Below, piece by piece: positions 50,591 through 59,300 of a stretch of DNA of 64,000 bases; positions within the stretch are counted from its first letter, which is position 1; each line of letters begins with the position of its first letter. Origin of the DNA: Actinomadura madurae (GTDB lineage: Bacteria > Actinomycetota > Actinomycetes > Streptosporangiales > Streptosporangiaceae); assembly GCF_900115095.1 (NCBI RefSeq), contig NZ_FOVH01000015.1, positions 1 to 64,000 on the forward strand, read 5' to 3'. The notes under the pieces were generated by a model. It made no database searches. It was given only the letters and a program-made list of their open reading frames with translations, and had not been told where the DNA came from. The position numbers and the translations under genes were made by a program.

Positions 50591-50599
50591 TGTGGATAA
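50591..50599 (-). promoter_or_regulatory. Single consensus DnaA box (TTATCCACA)
   Basis: TGTGGATAA on the plus strand reads TTATCCACA on the minus, a perfect DnaA box, in the 217-base gap between the M16 and STAS genes. Only one copy, so it is not an origin. Confidence 0.4.
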
Positions 50600-50671
50600 C
50601 TCGCGCCCAGGAAACGGACAAGCTCGGACGAACCCGGACGAGAAAGCGGGAGCCGAGGGGAAGAAGGCGGG

Positions 50672-51025
50672 TCAGGAGGCGGCGGACTCGTGCGCCGCGA
50701 TGGCGTCCTCCAGGGACCGGTGCAGAACGAAGATCTTGGTGAGCTGGGTGACGTGGAAGACGCGCCGCACCCGGTCGTTGACGCCCATGAACGACATCGA
50801 GCCGTCGCGCGCGCGGAGCCGGTGGTAGATGCCGACGAGCACGCCGAGGCCGGTGGAGTCCAGGAAGGTGACCTCGCTGAGGTCGATGACCAGGTGCGAA
50901 CCGCCGTTGTCGATGATGTCGAGCAGGGCCTCCCGCAGCCGGGGGCTGGTGAAGACGTCGATCTCACCGCTGATCTTCACGACCGTGAGGCCCTTCTCGA
51001 CGCGATGCTCGACGGCGAAGTCCAC
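50672..51025 (-). CDS. STAS anti-sigma factor antagonist
   Basis: 117 residues, a single STAS domain. VIDLSEVTFLDSTGLGVLVG (46-65) contains the phosphorylatable Ser57 in DSTG. In partner switching the unphosphorylated form sequesters an anti-sigma HATPase kinase. Gene order with the HATPase gene at 51146 and the SpoIIE phosphatases elsewhere in the window fits this. ATG 51025 has GAGGAG. Confidence 0.93.
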   Translation of the reverse strand: MDFAVEHRVEKGLTVVKISGEIDVFTSPRLREALLDIIDNGGSHLVIDLSEVTFLDSTGLGVLVGIYHRLRARDGSMSFMGVNDRVRRVFHVTQLTKIFVLHRSLEDAIAAHESAAS

Positions 51026-51145
51026 CGGTGCTCCTCTCTGCCGGTCGTCTCGCGAGGGCCCTAGGGGAGTTCTAGAGCACCCGGAGGGGAACTCATTAGT
51101 TACCCCTGTCGGACGTTGTTACGCCCGTCAAGCGTGTGACACGCG

Positions 51146-51763
51146 TCAGGGAGCCCGGAACAGTGCCCAGACCACCTTGCCGTGGGAGAGGGCCCGCCAG
51201 CCCCAGCGGACGCTGAACGACTCGACCAGATGCAGGCCGCGTCCGGTCTCGGCGATGTAGTCGGGTTCCTTGCGGCGTGGCGCCATGCGGCTCGCGTCCA
51301 TGATTCCGCAGAGCAGCCACGGGCCTTCGTGCCCCAGGCGCAGCCTTATGGCGGACGGAGCGGATCCCAGCGGGTCGGCCGGGTCGCCGTACACGCCCTC
51401 GCGGTGCACGTCGTCGCCCAGCCGCCCGCCGGTCACCCTTCCGCTGTGCCTCAGCGCGTTCGTGACGAGTTCGGAGACGACGAGGCCGACGTCGTCGGTG
51501 AGCTCGGAGAGGTTCCACTCGACGAGCCTGGAGACCGCGAAGTGCCGGGCGTCGGTGACCGACTCGGGGTCGGGCTCGACGGTGAAGGAGACCGTGGCCC
51601 CGGTCAGCTCGGTCAGCGCGGTGACGGCCGTGTCGAGGCGCGGGGGCAGGTCGCACGACTCCGGGACCGGCGTCGAGCGCCCAGCGTGGTCCTGCGGGTC
51701 GGCCGGCCCCGCGACAGGGGCAAGCTCCCACCGCGTGTCGTCGTGCGCATGGCGTGACGTCAT
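51146..51763 (-). CDS. HATPase_c anti-sigma/regulatory kinase-like protein
   Basis: 205 residues. N-box VSELVTNALRHSG (96-108), an aspartate-containing IMDASRMAP (154-162) replacing the usual DxGxG, and GRGLHLVE (174-181). A disordered N-terminus of about 40 residues precedes the domain. This matches the actinobacterial anti-sigma RsbW-like family. ATG 51763 is the start consistent with the domain; upstream in-frame sequence is less likely coding. Confidence 0.87.
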   Translation of the reverse strand: MTSRHAHDDTRWELAPVAGPADPQDHAGRSTPVPESCDLPPRLDTAVTALTELTGATVSFTVEPDPESVTDARHFAVSRLVEWNLSELTDDVGLVVSELVTNALRHSGRVTGGRLGDDVHREGVYGDPADPLGSAPSAIRLRLGHEGPWLLCGIMDASRMAPRRKEPDYIAETGRGLHLVESFSVRWGWRALSHGKVVWALFRAP

Positions 51764-51858
51764 TCCACCGGACCCCGCAGAGTGATCTCGTTGTGCAGCC
51801 GTGGCTCGGAAGTCTCGTGCGTTATCCTGCGCATCGTAGCGTGCGAATGCAAGGCCCA

Positions 51859-51910
51859 ATGCACGTGCATCCGCGTTGTGAGGGTGTGGGGCGACGCGGA
51901 TCGCATGCGA
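51859..51910. promoter_or_regulatory. Two palindromes in the divergent HATPase/XRE promoter region
   Basis: ATGCACGTGCAT (51859-51870) and TCGCATGCGA (51901-51910) are perfect 12- and 10-base palindromes within the 226-base gap between divergent genes. Their spacing is 30 bases between ends. They are candidate sites for the adjacent XRE regulator or another factor. Confidence 0.5.
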
Positions 51911-51989
51911 GTGATCGGAGGTAACCGCAGGACACTGAGGCCAGTGGCACACTAGGTTCGCTGTCCGCCGAATAGCCGGGAGGTTGGGC

Positions 51990-52857
51990 GTGACTCCAGA
52001 GACGCCGGGAAGCGGGTCGACGGTTCGTCGGATCCTGCTCGGGTCACAGCTTCGCCGTCTGCGCGAGCAGAGGGGCGTGACCCGTCAGGACGCCGGCTAC
52101 GTCATCCGCGCGTCGGAGTCCAAGATCAGCCGCCTCGAGCTCGGCCGGGTCAGCTTCAAAGAACGCGACGTGGACGACCTGCTCACGTTGTACGGCGTCA
52201 GCGACAAGACCGAACGCGAGGCGCTGCTACAGCTCGCCAGGGAGGCCAACACCCCCGGTTGGTGGCACCGGTACAACGACGTGCTGCCCGGCTGGTTCCA
52301 GACCTATGTCGGCCTGGAGGAGTCGGCGGCGCTGATCCGCACATATGAACTGCAGTTCGTCCCGGGCCTGCTGCAGTCGGAGGGGTATGCGCGTGCGGTG
52401 ATCCGCCTGGGCAACGCCGGAGCCGCGGAACAAGAGATCGAACAGCGCGTGGAACTGCGCCTGCAACGTCAGGAACGCCTCACCGGCCCGGACGCGCCGC
52501 GTCTGTGGGCCGTGGTGGACGAGGGGGCGCTCAAGCGTCCCATCGGAGGTCCGGAGGTGATGCGGGGCCAGTTCGAGCACCTCATCGAGATGGTCCAAGC
52601 TGCCCAACGTCACCATCCAGATCATGCCGTTCCGGTTCGGCGGCCACGCCGCCGAGGGGGGCGCCTTCACGATCCTGCGTTTTCCCGAGCAGGACCTGCC
52701 GGACGTGGTTTACGTCGAGAACCTCACCGGCGCGATGTATCTGGACAAGCGCGACGACGTCGACACCTACCTGCAGGCGATGGAACGCCTGTGCGTCGAC
52801 AGTGCGACTCCGGAACGCACGGTCGAGCTTCTCGGTGATCTTCTCAGAGAGACATGA
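51990..52857 (+). pseudogene. XRE/DUF5753 regulator, frameshifted
   Basis: The N-terminal part is a normal XRE HTH (LRRLREQRGVTRQDAGYVIRASESKISRLE, about 21-50) followed by a DUF5753 sensor. At base 52595/52596 the reading frame breaks: after GAG ATG GTC, one extra C must be skipped to continue as AAG CTG CCC AAC GTC ACC ATC (KLPNVTI), the conserved DUF5753 continuation to TGA 52857. Reading with the extra C runs into unrelated Arg-rich sequence to 52838. Corrected length is 288 residues. GTG 51990 has SD GGGAGG. The corrected stop still overlaps the DUF397 gene by ATGA, so the lesion is recent or a sequencing error. Confidence 0.85.
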
Positions 52858-53108
52858 TGCTCCAGACCGATTACGACAACGGGATGTCGGCCGCCGAGCT
52901 CCTCGGGGCGCGATGGCTGAAGTCCCGGCGAAGCAACTCCCAGGGGAACTGTGTGGAAATCGCCGAACTGCCCGGAGGGCAGGTGGCGATGCGCAACTCC
53001 CGTCATCCCGAGGGTCCCGCCCTCATCTACACCCGCCCCGAGATAGAAGCGCTCATCCTTGGAGCCAAGGACGGCGACTTCGACCATCTCATCGCTTCCC
53101 GTAACTGA
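52854..53108 (+). CDS. DUF397 protein, partner of the XRE regulator
   Basis: 84 residues: ARWLKSRRSNSQGNCVEIAELP, VAMRNSRHPEGPALIYTRPEI and a helical end (IEALILGAKDGDFDHLI). This is the classic small partner that follows XRE/DUF5753 genes; the ATG at 52854 sits in an ATGA overlap with the corrected regulator stop. In the BldB-like systems such pairs act in development and antibiotic control. Confidence 0.92.
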   Translation: MMLQTDYDNGMSAAELLGARWLKSRRSNSQGNCVEIAELPGGQVAMRNSRHPEGPALIYTRPEIEALILGAKDGDFDHLIASRN

Positions 53109-53220
53109 ATCCCGAGCGGCGGGTCGGCACCGGTACACCGAACGTCGGCCCCGCCGCCCCAACGAGACACAGGCCACCCCAGGCGCGAGGGTGGCCTTTT
53201 TTCTCCAGGTTTTCTCCAGG

Positions 53221-55053
53221 TCAGCCGCAGTTGCCGTAGGACGAGGTACGGCCGTTGCCGCCGAAGCGGACGCACGTACCAGGCGCCTTCACGTACACCG
53301 GCCCCGCGTACCAGGCGAACGACCCGCTGTCACCGATCTTGCTGCCGCCCTTCTTCTGGATCCAGGTCGACACCGGCGACTTCTTGCCGACGTTCGTGGT
53401 CTTGATGGTGACGGCGCAGTTGTAGGTGGACGAGTTGTAGAGCAGGTAGGCGACGCCACCGGAGACGGCCATGGAGCGCTGCACGTAGTACCCGCCTCCG
53501 TGGCCTCCGCTGTTGCACACGGCCTGTGGCGTGTACTTGTTGGGCGGTTCCTTGGGCGGGGTCCCGCCACCGCCACCGCCGCCGTTCGGGGGTGTCGACC
53601 CTCCGGGCTGCTGCGGTGTGCTCGGCTTCTTGGAGCCGTTGGGGTTCGAGGGGCTCCCGCTCTGGCCGTTCCCCGGCTGCCCCGGTTTGGGCTTCGCCGG
53701 GCTCTGGGCGTCGGTTCCGGCGCCGTTCGCGGCCCCGGAGCCGCCTTGCGTCCCCTGGTTCTGGTCGGACGACGCGACGGACTGCCCGTCGTCCTTACCG
53801 TCGCCGGACCGTGTCGTCGCCCAGGCGGCGCCGCCGGCGATGACCACCGCCACCGCCACGGCCGCCGCGATCGGCACGGCGAGGCGCCCGCCCCTCCTTC
53901 CGTCCGCCCGCCGGCCGTGGGGCGGCACGGGAGGGGGCACCGGCGGCATCCCGGGTGCGGCGTGAACCTGGCCGTGACCGTTCGGCGGGGGCGTCGCGTC
54001 GCCGAAGGGCGGGGGCTGCGGGGCCGTCCGGTGCCTGACACCGGACGGGTCCGTGGCGCTCTCCGGAGGCAGGACGGCGCCGGCCATGGCGGACGGGGAC
54101 GCGTGCGGGTCCGTCGAGCCGCGCGACGAGGCCGCGTACGGGGGCGCGGGCAGGTCGGCGGCCCCGGGGAAGGCGGGCAGCGGAGGGACGGGCGACGCGC
54201 CCGCCGATGTCCCGCTGGCCGCGCCGACCAGGCGCTCCTGCGCCTCCCGGGCCGTCGGGCGCCGCGCCGGCTCCTTGGTCAGGCATGCCAGGACCAGCTC
54301 GCGCATCGGGCTCGGCAGGTCGCCCAGATCGGGCTCGCCCGTCAGGATCCGGTGCATGACCGTGGCCATCTCGTCGTTGCCGAACGCCGGGCGTCCGGTG
54401 GCGGCGAACGACATCGTCGTGCCCCAGGCGAACATGTCGGCCGCGGGACCGACCTCGCCTCCCGTGAAGTGCTCGGGGGCCATGTAGGCGGGGGTCCCGA
54501 CGTTCTGGGTCTCACCGGCCGCGCCCAGCGCGCGCGCCACCCCGAAGTCGATGACGCGCGGCCCGTCCGGCCCCATCATGACGTTGTGCGGCTTGAAGTC
54601 GCGGTGCACGATGCTGGCCTGGTGGATGGCGGTGAGAGCCGTCAGGGTGCTGATGGCGAGCCGCTCCAGGGCGCCGCCAGTGCGCGGGCCATCGGTCCGC
54701 ACGACATGGTGCAGGGACAGCCCGGGGACGTACTCGCTGACTATGTACGGCTGGTCGCCCGCCACGTCGGCGTCGAGAACCTGCGCGGTGCAGAAGCGCG
54801 CGACGCGCTTGGCAACTTCCAGCTCCCGGACGAAGCGCGCGCGGGCGGACTCGTCCCCTGCCATGCCGCCGTGCATGAGCTTGATGGCGACGTGGTCCGT
54901 GGACCGCGTGGCGCCGCTCTCCCCGGCGGGACGGCCCAGGAAGACCGCGCCCTGCCCGCCCTCGCCCAGGCGGCCCAGGATCTCGTAGCCGCCCAGTCGG
55001 GTCGGATCGCCCGACCGCAGTGGAAGGGCGTCCGGCATCGTCCTGTCCGTCAC
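53221..55053 (-). CDS. Transmembrane Ser/Thr protein kinase with SapA-like extracellular domain
   Basis: 610 residues. Kinase domain (about 23-285): glycine loop GRLGEGGQGAV (27-37), Lys58 in VAIK, HRDFKPHN (150-157), DFG (169-171) and APE (192-194). A Pro-rich juxtamembrane stretch and one membrane segment (about 391-413, RLAVPIAAAVAVAVVIAGGAAW) follow, then a Ser/Pro/Gly linker and a C-terminal domain (about 510-610) with YYVQRSMAVSGGVAYLLYN, resembling spore-associated protein A. That domain lies outside the cell and has four Cys. GTG 55053 has SD GGGGAG; ATG 55038 is the alternative. Confidence 0.9.
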   Translation of the reverse strand: MTDRTMPDALPLRSGDPTRLGGYEILGRLGEGGQGAVFLGRPAGESGATRSTDHVAIKLMHGGMAGDESARARFVRELEVAKRVARFCTAQVLDADVAGDQPYIVSEYVPGLSLHHVVRTDGPRTGGALERLAISTLTALTAIHQASIVHRDFKPHNVMMGPDGPRVIDFGVARALGAAGETQNVGTPAYMAPEHFTGGEVGPAADMFAWGTTMSFAATGRPAFGNDEMATVMHRILTGEPDLGDLPSPMRELVLACLTKEPARRPTAREAQERLVGAASGTSAGASPVPPLPAFPGAADLPAPPYAASSRGSTDPHASPSAMAGAVLPPESATDPSGVRHRTAPQPPPFGDATPPPNGHGQVHAAPGMPPVPPPVPPHGRRADGRRGGRLAVPIAAAVAVAVVIAGGAAWATTRSGDGKDDGQSVASSDQNQGTQGGSGAANGAGTDAQSPAKPKPGQPGNGQSGSPSNPNGSKKPSTPQQPGGSTPPNGGGGGGGTPPKEPPNKYTPQAVCNSGGHGGGYYVQRSMAVSGGVAYLLYNSSTYNCAVTIKTTNVGKKSPVSTWIQKKGGSKIGDSGSFAWYAGPVYVKAPGTCVRFGGNGRTSSYGNCG

Positions 55054-55152
55054 ACCACTCGCTCCCCGTCGCTCCCGGCTCATTGGCAAGACTGTCAGCA
55101 AGACTATGGCCAGACGAGGGTATGCGCTCCGCCAAGCAGGTGATCTAGCGTC

Positions 55153-55182
55153 TTGGCTGCGGGGACTTATTGGGACTATAGT
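55153..55182 (+). promoter_or_regulatory. Promoter with overlapping GGACTATAGTCC operator
   Basis: TTGGCT (55153-55158) and TATAGT (55177-55182) are spaced 18 bases, fitting a vegetative promoter. The -10 lies inside the perfect 12-base palindrome GGACTATAGTCC (55173-55184), 25 bases before the TetR start. An autoregulatory site by position. Confidence 0.75.
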
Positions 55183-55208
55183 CCGCTTAGTGGAACGGGG
55201 GAGGGCTG

Positions 55209-55844
55209 ATGGACCGTCGTCCGGCCGCCGGGAGGCGGGTCGACCTGGAGCTGATGCGCACGCCGCCGCCCAAGGAGCGCGCCGACGCCGCCCGCAACCG
55301 GGTGAAGGTGCTGGACGCCGCGGCGGCGCTCTTCGCCCGGCACGGGGTCGAGTCGGTCACGATGGACGCGGTGGCGGCCGAGGCCGGTGTGGGCAAGGGG
55401 ACCCTCTTCCGGCGGTTCGGCGACAAGGCCGGCCTGGCCGTGGCCCTGCTGAACGAGCGGGAACGCGATCTGCAGGACGCGATCCTGTTCGGCCCGCCTC
55501 CGCTGGGTCCAGGGGACGGGGCGACGACCGTTCCGCCGTCCGAGCGTCTGCGGGCCTTCGCCGATGCCTACCTGGACTACGTGCTGGACCACCTATCGCT
55601 GGTGCGCATGTCGGAGACCGCGTCGCCCGGGGCGCGGTACCGCATCGGCGCCTACGGATTCTGGCATCGCCACCTGACGATCCTGCTGGACGAGTTCGGT
55701 GAGGCGGTTCCGGACGGCGAGGCCATGGCGCACGCGCTCTTGGCCGTCCTCGGCGCGGAACACCTCACCGCGATGGTCGAGGGCGTGGGGGCGGAACGCG
55801 CGCGCGCCACCGTCCACGCCTTCTTCAACGTGACCGTCCTGTAG
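55209..55844 (+). CDS. TetR-family transcriptional regulator
   Basis: 211 residues. HTH: RVKVLDAAAALFARHG, VTMDAVAAEAGVGKGTLFRRFGDKAGLAVAL. ATG 55209 has SD GGGGGAGGG 3 bases upstream. The ligand-binding part includes DYVLDHLSLVRMSETASPGARYRIGAYGFWHRHLTILL, unlike common families. It is alone in its transcription unit with a terminator 18 bases after the stop, so its targets are probably elsewhere or itself. Confidence 0.9.
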   Translation: MDRRPAAGRRVDLELMRTPPPKERADAARNRVKVLDAAAALFARHGVESVTMDAVAAEAGVGKGTLFRRFGDKAGLAVALLNERERDLQDAILFGPPPLGPGDGATTVPPSERLRAFADAYLDYVLDHLSLVRMSETASPGARYRIGAYGFWHRHLTILLDEFGEAVPDGEAMAHALLAVLGAEHLTAMVEGVGAERARATVHAFFNVTVL

Positions 55845-55861
55845 GAGGCCCAGAAACACGA

Positions 55862-55882
55862 AAACCCCCGCACGGGGGGTTT
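55862..55882. terminator. Bidirectional terminator
   Basis: AAACCCCC (55862-55869) pairs with GGGGGTTT (55875-55882) over a 5-base loop, 18 bases after the TetR stop. On the minus strand the stem is followed by TTTTCGTGTTTC, a good T-rich tail, so it also ends the small minus-strand gene at 55921. Confidence 0.85.
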
Positions 55883-55920
55883 CGCATGCCCAGGCCTCAA
55901 GAGGCCGGGGCGAACGGTGG

Positions 55921-56100
55921 TCAGGCCGGGTCGGGCGTCCGCCGCTCTGGACGGGACTCCGCCCGGCCGTCGGCCTTGCCCGGTGGACCCTCCTGGGCAT
56001 GGTTGCGTTCCAGCTGCGCCGCGACCGCGAGCGCTCGAAGGGACGTCGTCTTCAGGTGTTTGCGTCCGTTGGTGGAACGGCGAGGAATGCTGCTCGGCAC
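55921..56100 (-). CDS. Small basic protein of unknown function
   Basis: 59 residues from GTG 56100, preceded by a full-strength SD (GGAGGTGA, 4 bases from the start). The sequence is very basic in its first half (PRRSTNGRKHLKTTSLRALAVAAQLERN) and Glu/Pro/Arg-rich at the end. A terminator lies 38 bases downstream. No known family. The SD is the main reason to accept it as a gene. Confidence 0.6.
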   Translation of the reverse strand: MPSSIPRRSTNGRKHLKTTSLRALAVAAQLERNHAQEGPPGKADGRAESRPERRTPDPA

Positions 56101-56327
56101 GGATTCACCTCCATGGGCGGTGGACAGGGGTGCTACCCGGGTCGCCGGATCTCGCACGGTAGTTGCAACCGCAAGATCCTTGGCGCTATTCCGAGTGATC
56201 GTTCCGTTTAGCGTCGTCCGGTTCCGGCCGCCGCCGCGTGCCTCGGGCGGATCAAGGGTGGGACGCTGGACTCCGTGCGGAAGATGCTCGCCACACCTTC
56301 GTCACCGGCGAACTCTCTGACAGGGGG

Positions 56328-59300
56328 CTAGAGGTAGAGGCCGACGTTCTTCTGGGGAGCACCCTTGGGCGGGGTCAGGTCGGCGGGGTGGAGGGTGGTC
56401 AGGGCCTTCGGGTCCGACGTGTCGGTCAGGCGGGTGGACTGGATCGCCAGGGCCGTGTCCAGGATGTTCCGCATGAGGCGGCCGTTGCCGAAGGTCGTGT
56501 CGCGGGGGATCTCCCGGAGGATCTCGCGCAGGCGGGTGCGGACGTCCGGGGTGAGGGTGAGGCCCTCCTGGGCGGCCATGCGGGTGAAGATGGCCACCAG
56601 TTCCTCGTCGGTGTAGTCGGGGAACGTGAGGTGCTTGGGGAGGCGGGACTTCAGGCCCGAGTTCGCGGTCAGGAAGGCCGTCATCTCGCGCTCGTAGCCG
56701 GCCACGATGACCACCAGGTCGCCGCGGTACTCCTCCATCAGCTGGACGAGGGTGGAGACGGCCTCCTGGCTGTAGGTGTCGCCGGTGAGGGAGTAGGCCT
56801 CGTCGATGAAGAGGACGCCGCCGAGGGCCTGCTCCACGGCCGCCCGGACGCGGGGCGCCGTCTGGCCCAGGTAGGGGCCGACCAGGTCGGCGCGGGCGGC
56901 CTCGACCAGGTGGCCGGACGAGAGCAGGCCGAGCTGCGCGTACACCGAGGCGATCAGCCGGGCGACGGTGGTCTTGGCGGTGCCGGGATTGCCGGTGAAG
57001 ACCATGTGCCGGGTGGGGACGGGGACCGGGTGGCCGGCGGCGCGGCGCAGGTCGGCGGCGCGGGCCTCGGCGGCGAGGCGGTGCACCTCCTCCTTGACGG
57101 CGGTGAGGCCGATGAGCGCGTCCAGTTCGGCGAGCGGGTCGGTGACGGGCCGCACGCGGGTGGTGCCGGTCAGGGTGTCCGGGATGTCGGCGGGCAGGAG
57201 GGCGGCGAGGTCGTCCGGGGTGGGCTTGCGCAGGGCGGTGACGCGGCGCGCCTGGAGGGCGGTGGCGCGCTCCACGAGGTTGCGCATCGCGCGGGCGTTG
57301 CCGAAGGAGCGCCCGCGCGGGGCGCGGCGGAGCAGCTCGGCGACCTTGCCGGCGGTGGCGTCGGACGGCGCCAGCCCGGCGGCCGCCGTCTGGGCGGTGA
57401 AGATCTCGATCAGCTGGGCGTCGGTGAAGTCGGGGAACCGGACGATGGTCGGGAAGCGGGACGCCAGGCCTGGGTCGGAGGTGAGGAAGCGCTGCATCTC
57501 GCGGTCGTAGCCCGCGACGATGACGACGAGGTCGTCCCGGTTGTCCTCCATGACCTTCAGGAGTTCGGCGATGGCCTCGGGGCCGTAGTCGTCGTCCAGG
57601 TCGGACTGGGTGAGGGCGTACGCCTCGTCGATGAACAGCACGCCGCCGACGGCGCGCTGGGCGACCTGGCGGGTCTTCACGGCGGTCTCGCCGATGTAGC
57701 GTCCGATCAGCCCGGACCGGGACGTCTCGACCAGGTGGCCCGAGGACAGGACGCCGAGGTCCTTGAGGACGCGGGCGAAGAGGCGCGCGACGACGGTCTT
57801 GCCGGTGCCGGGGTTGCCGGTGAAGACCATGTGCCGGGCCGGGCCCGCGGGGACGGGCAGCCCGGCGTCGCCGCGCAGCTTCGCGGCCTTCGCGCCGGCG
57901 ATGATGAGCTCGATCTCGTGCTTGACGGTGCCGAGGCCCACCAGGGCGTCGAGTTCGGCCATCGGGTCGTCGGCGGGCGTGTCGAACGAGGCGGGGATGT
58001 CCGGGCGCTTGACGACGAGCTCCTGGCCGGGCTCGGTCCGCTCGCGGACGGCTTCGACGACGATGTCGGCCAGCCGCTGGGCGAGGCGGGCGTTGCGCAG
58101 GTTCCGGACGGGCGGCGTGCGGGCGAGCAGCTGTCCGGCGGCGGTCAGGGCGCGCTTGTGGGCGCGCGCCCCGCGCTGCTGGATGGCCCGGTTGAACAGC
58201 TCCGAGTACCCCTCGGCGGTGAACGGGTGCGTCCTGACGACCTGGAACCGCAGGGCGAGCCCGGGGTTCACCTCGCGGATGCGCGCATCCCCACCCGGCT
58301 CGCACAGAGCGACGACGTGGAGGTCGTCGTGGACGTCGAGGGCCCGGTGCAGTTGTTCGACGATGGCCTCGCCGCTCTGCGTGTCGCGGGACATGTCGTC
58401 CAGGCCGTCGATGACCATCAGCCGCGTTCCGGCGCAGTCGCGCGCGTCGTTGTAGAGGTGGATGGTCGCGGCGGAGACCTCCTTGGCGGCGAAGAAGTCG
58501 TCGGCCAGCCAGAGGGGCTCCTCGGTGATGCCGTGCCGCTGGACGAGCCGCGCGATCTCCTGGGCGGCGTCCCGCTTGCCGGTGCCGTCCGGGCCGACGA
58601 TCATCAGCCGGACCGGGCCGGTGCCGTCGGCGATCTCCTCCAGCGCGGCCACGACGTCCGGCTGGCCGATCAGGCCGGTGGTGATCGGGGGGCGGCGGGC
58701 GCCGCGGGGACGGGACGCGGCGGCCTTGCCGAGGTTGGCGGCGAGCGGGTTGACCATCCGGCGGCGCGGCGCGAACAGGCGCCGGACGTCCTTCTGGAAC
58801 CCTGCGATCGGGATCCACGCGGGGTCGGGAGCGGCGGCGGGGCCGGGGAGCCCCTGGACGACGCCGGTGAAGCGCGTCGCCATGTCGAGCCAGCCGCGGC
58901 AGGCGTCGATGGCGCCGGCGCCGAGGGCGCGCGCGAGCCACGCCCATTCGCCGAGGGACCAGGGGTCCGGGTCGAAGGAGCCGCGGGTGTCGTCGAAGTT
59001 CGCGAGCAGCGCGCCGTACTGGTCTTCGGTCAGGACGGTCGACAGCTCGGCGGGCACCTGCTTGAGCCCGGCCTGCAACAGCAGGTGGACGAGCAGCTCG
59101 TCGACGGTTTCCTCATGCGGGGCGACGTTGCGCAGGTGCTCGTGTACGGGAAGGAGCCCCGAGCACACCCATTCCAGGTAGCCGATGGGGCCGGCCAGTT
59201 CGGGCAGGACGGCGATGGTCTCGTCGTCCGCCTGGGCGGCCCACAGGTCGCGCCTTTCCTCCAGCGGTCGCGAGAGCCACTCGCCCGGGGGAGGGGTCTC

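Noticed and set aside
50591..50599. Replication origin
   Set aside because: Only one DnaA box, no dnaA/dnaN neighbours and no AT-rich element.
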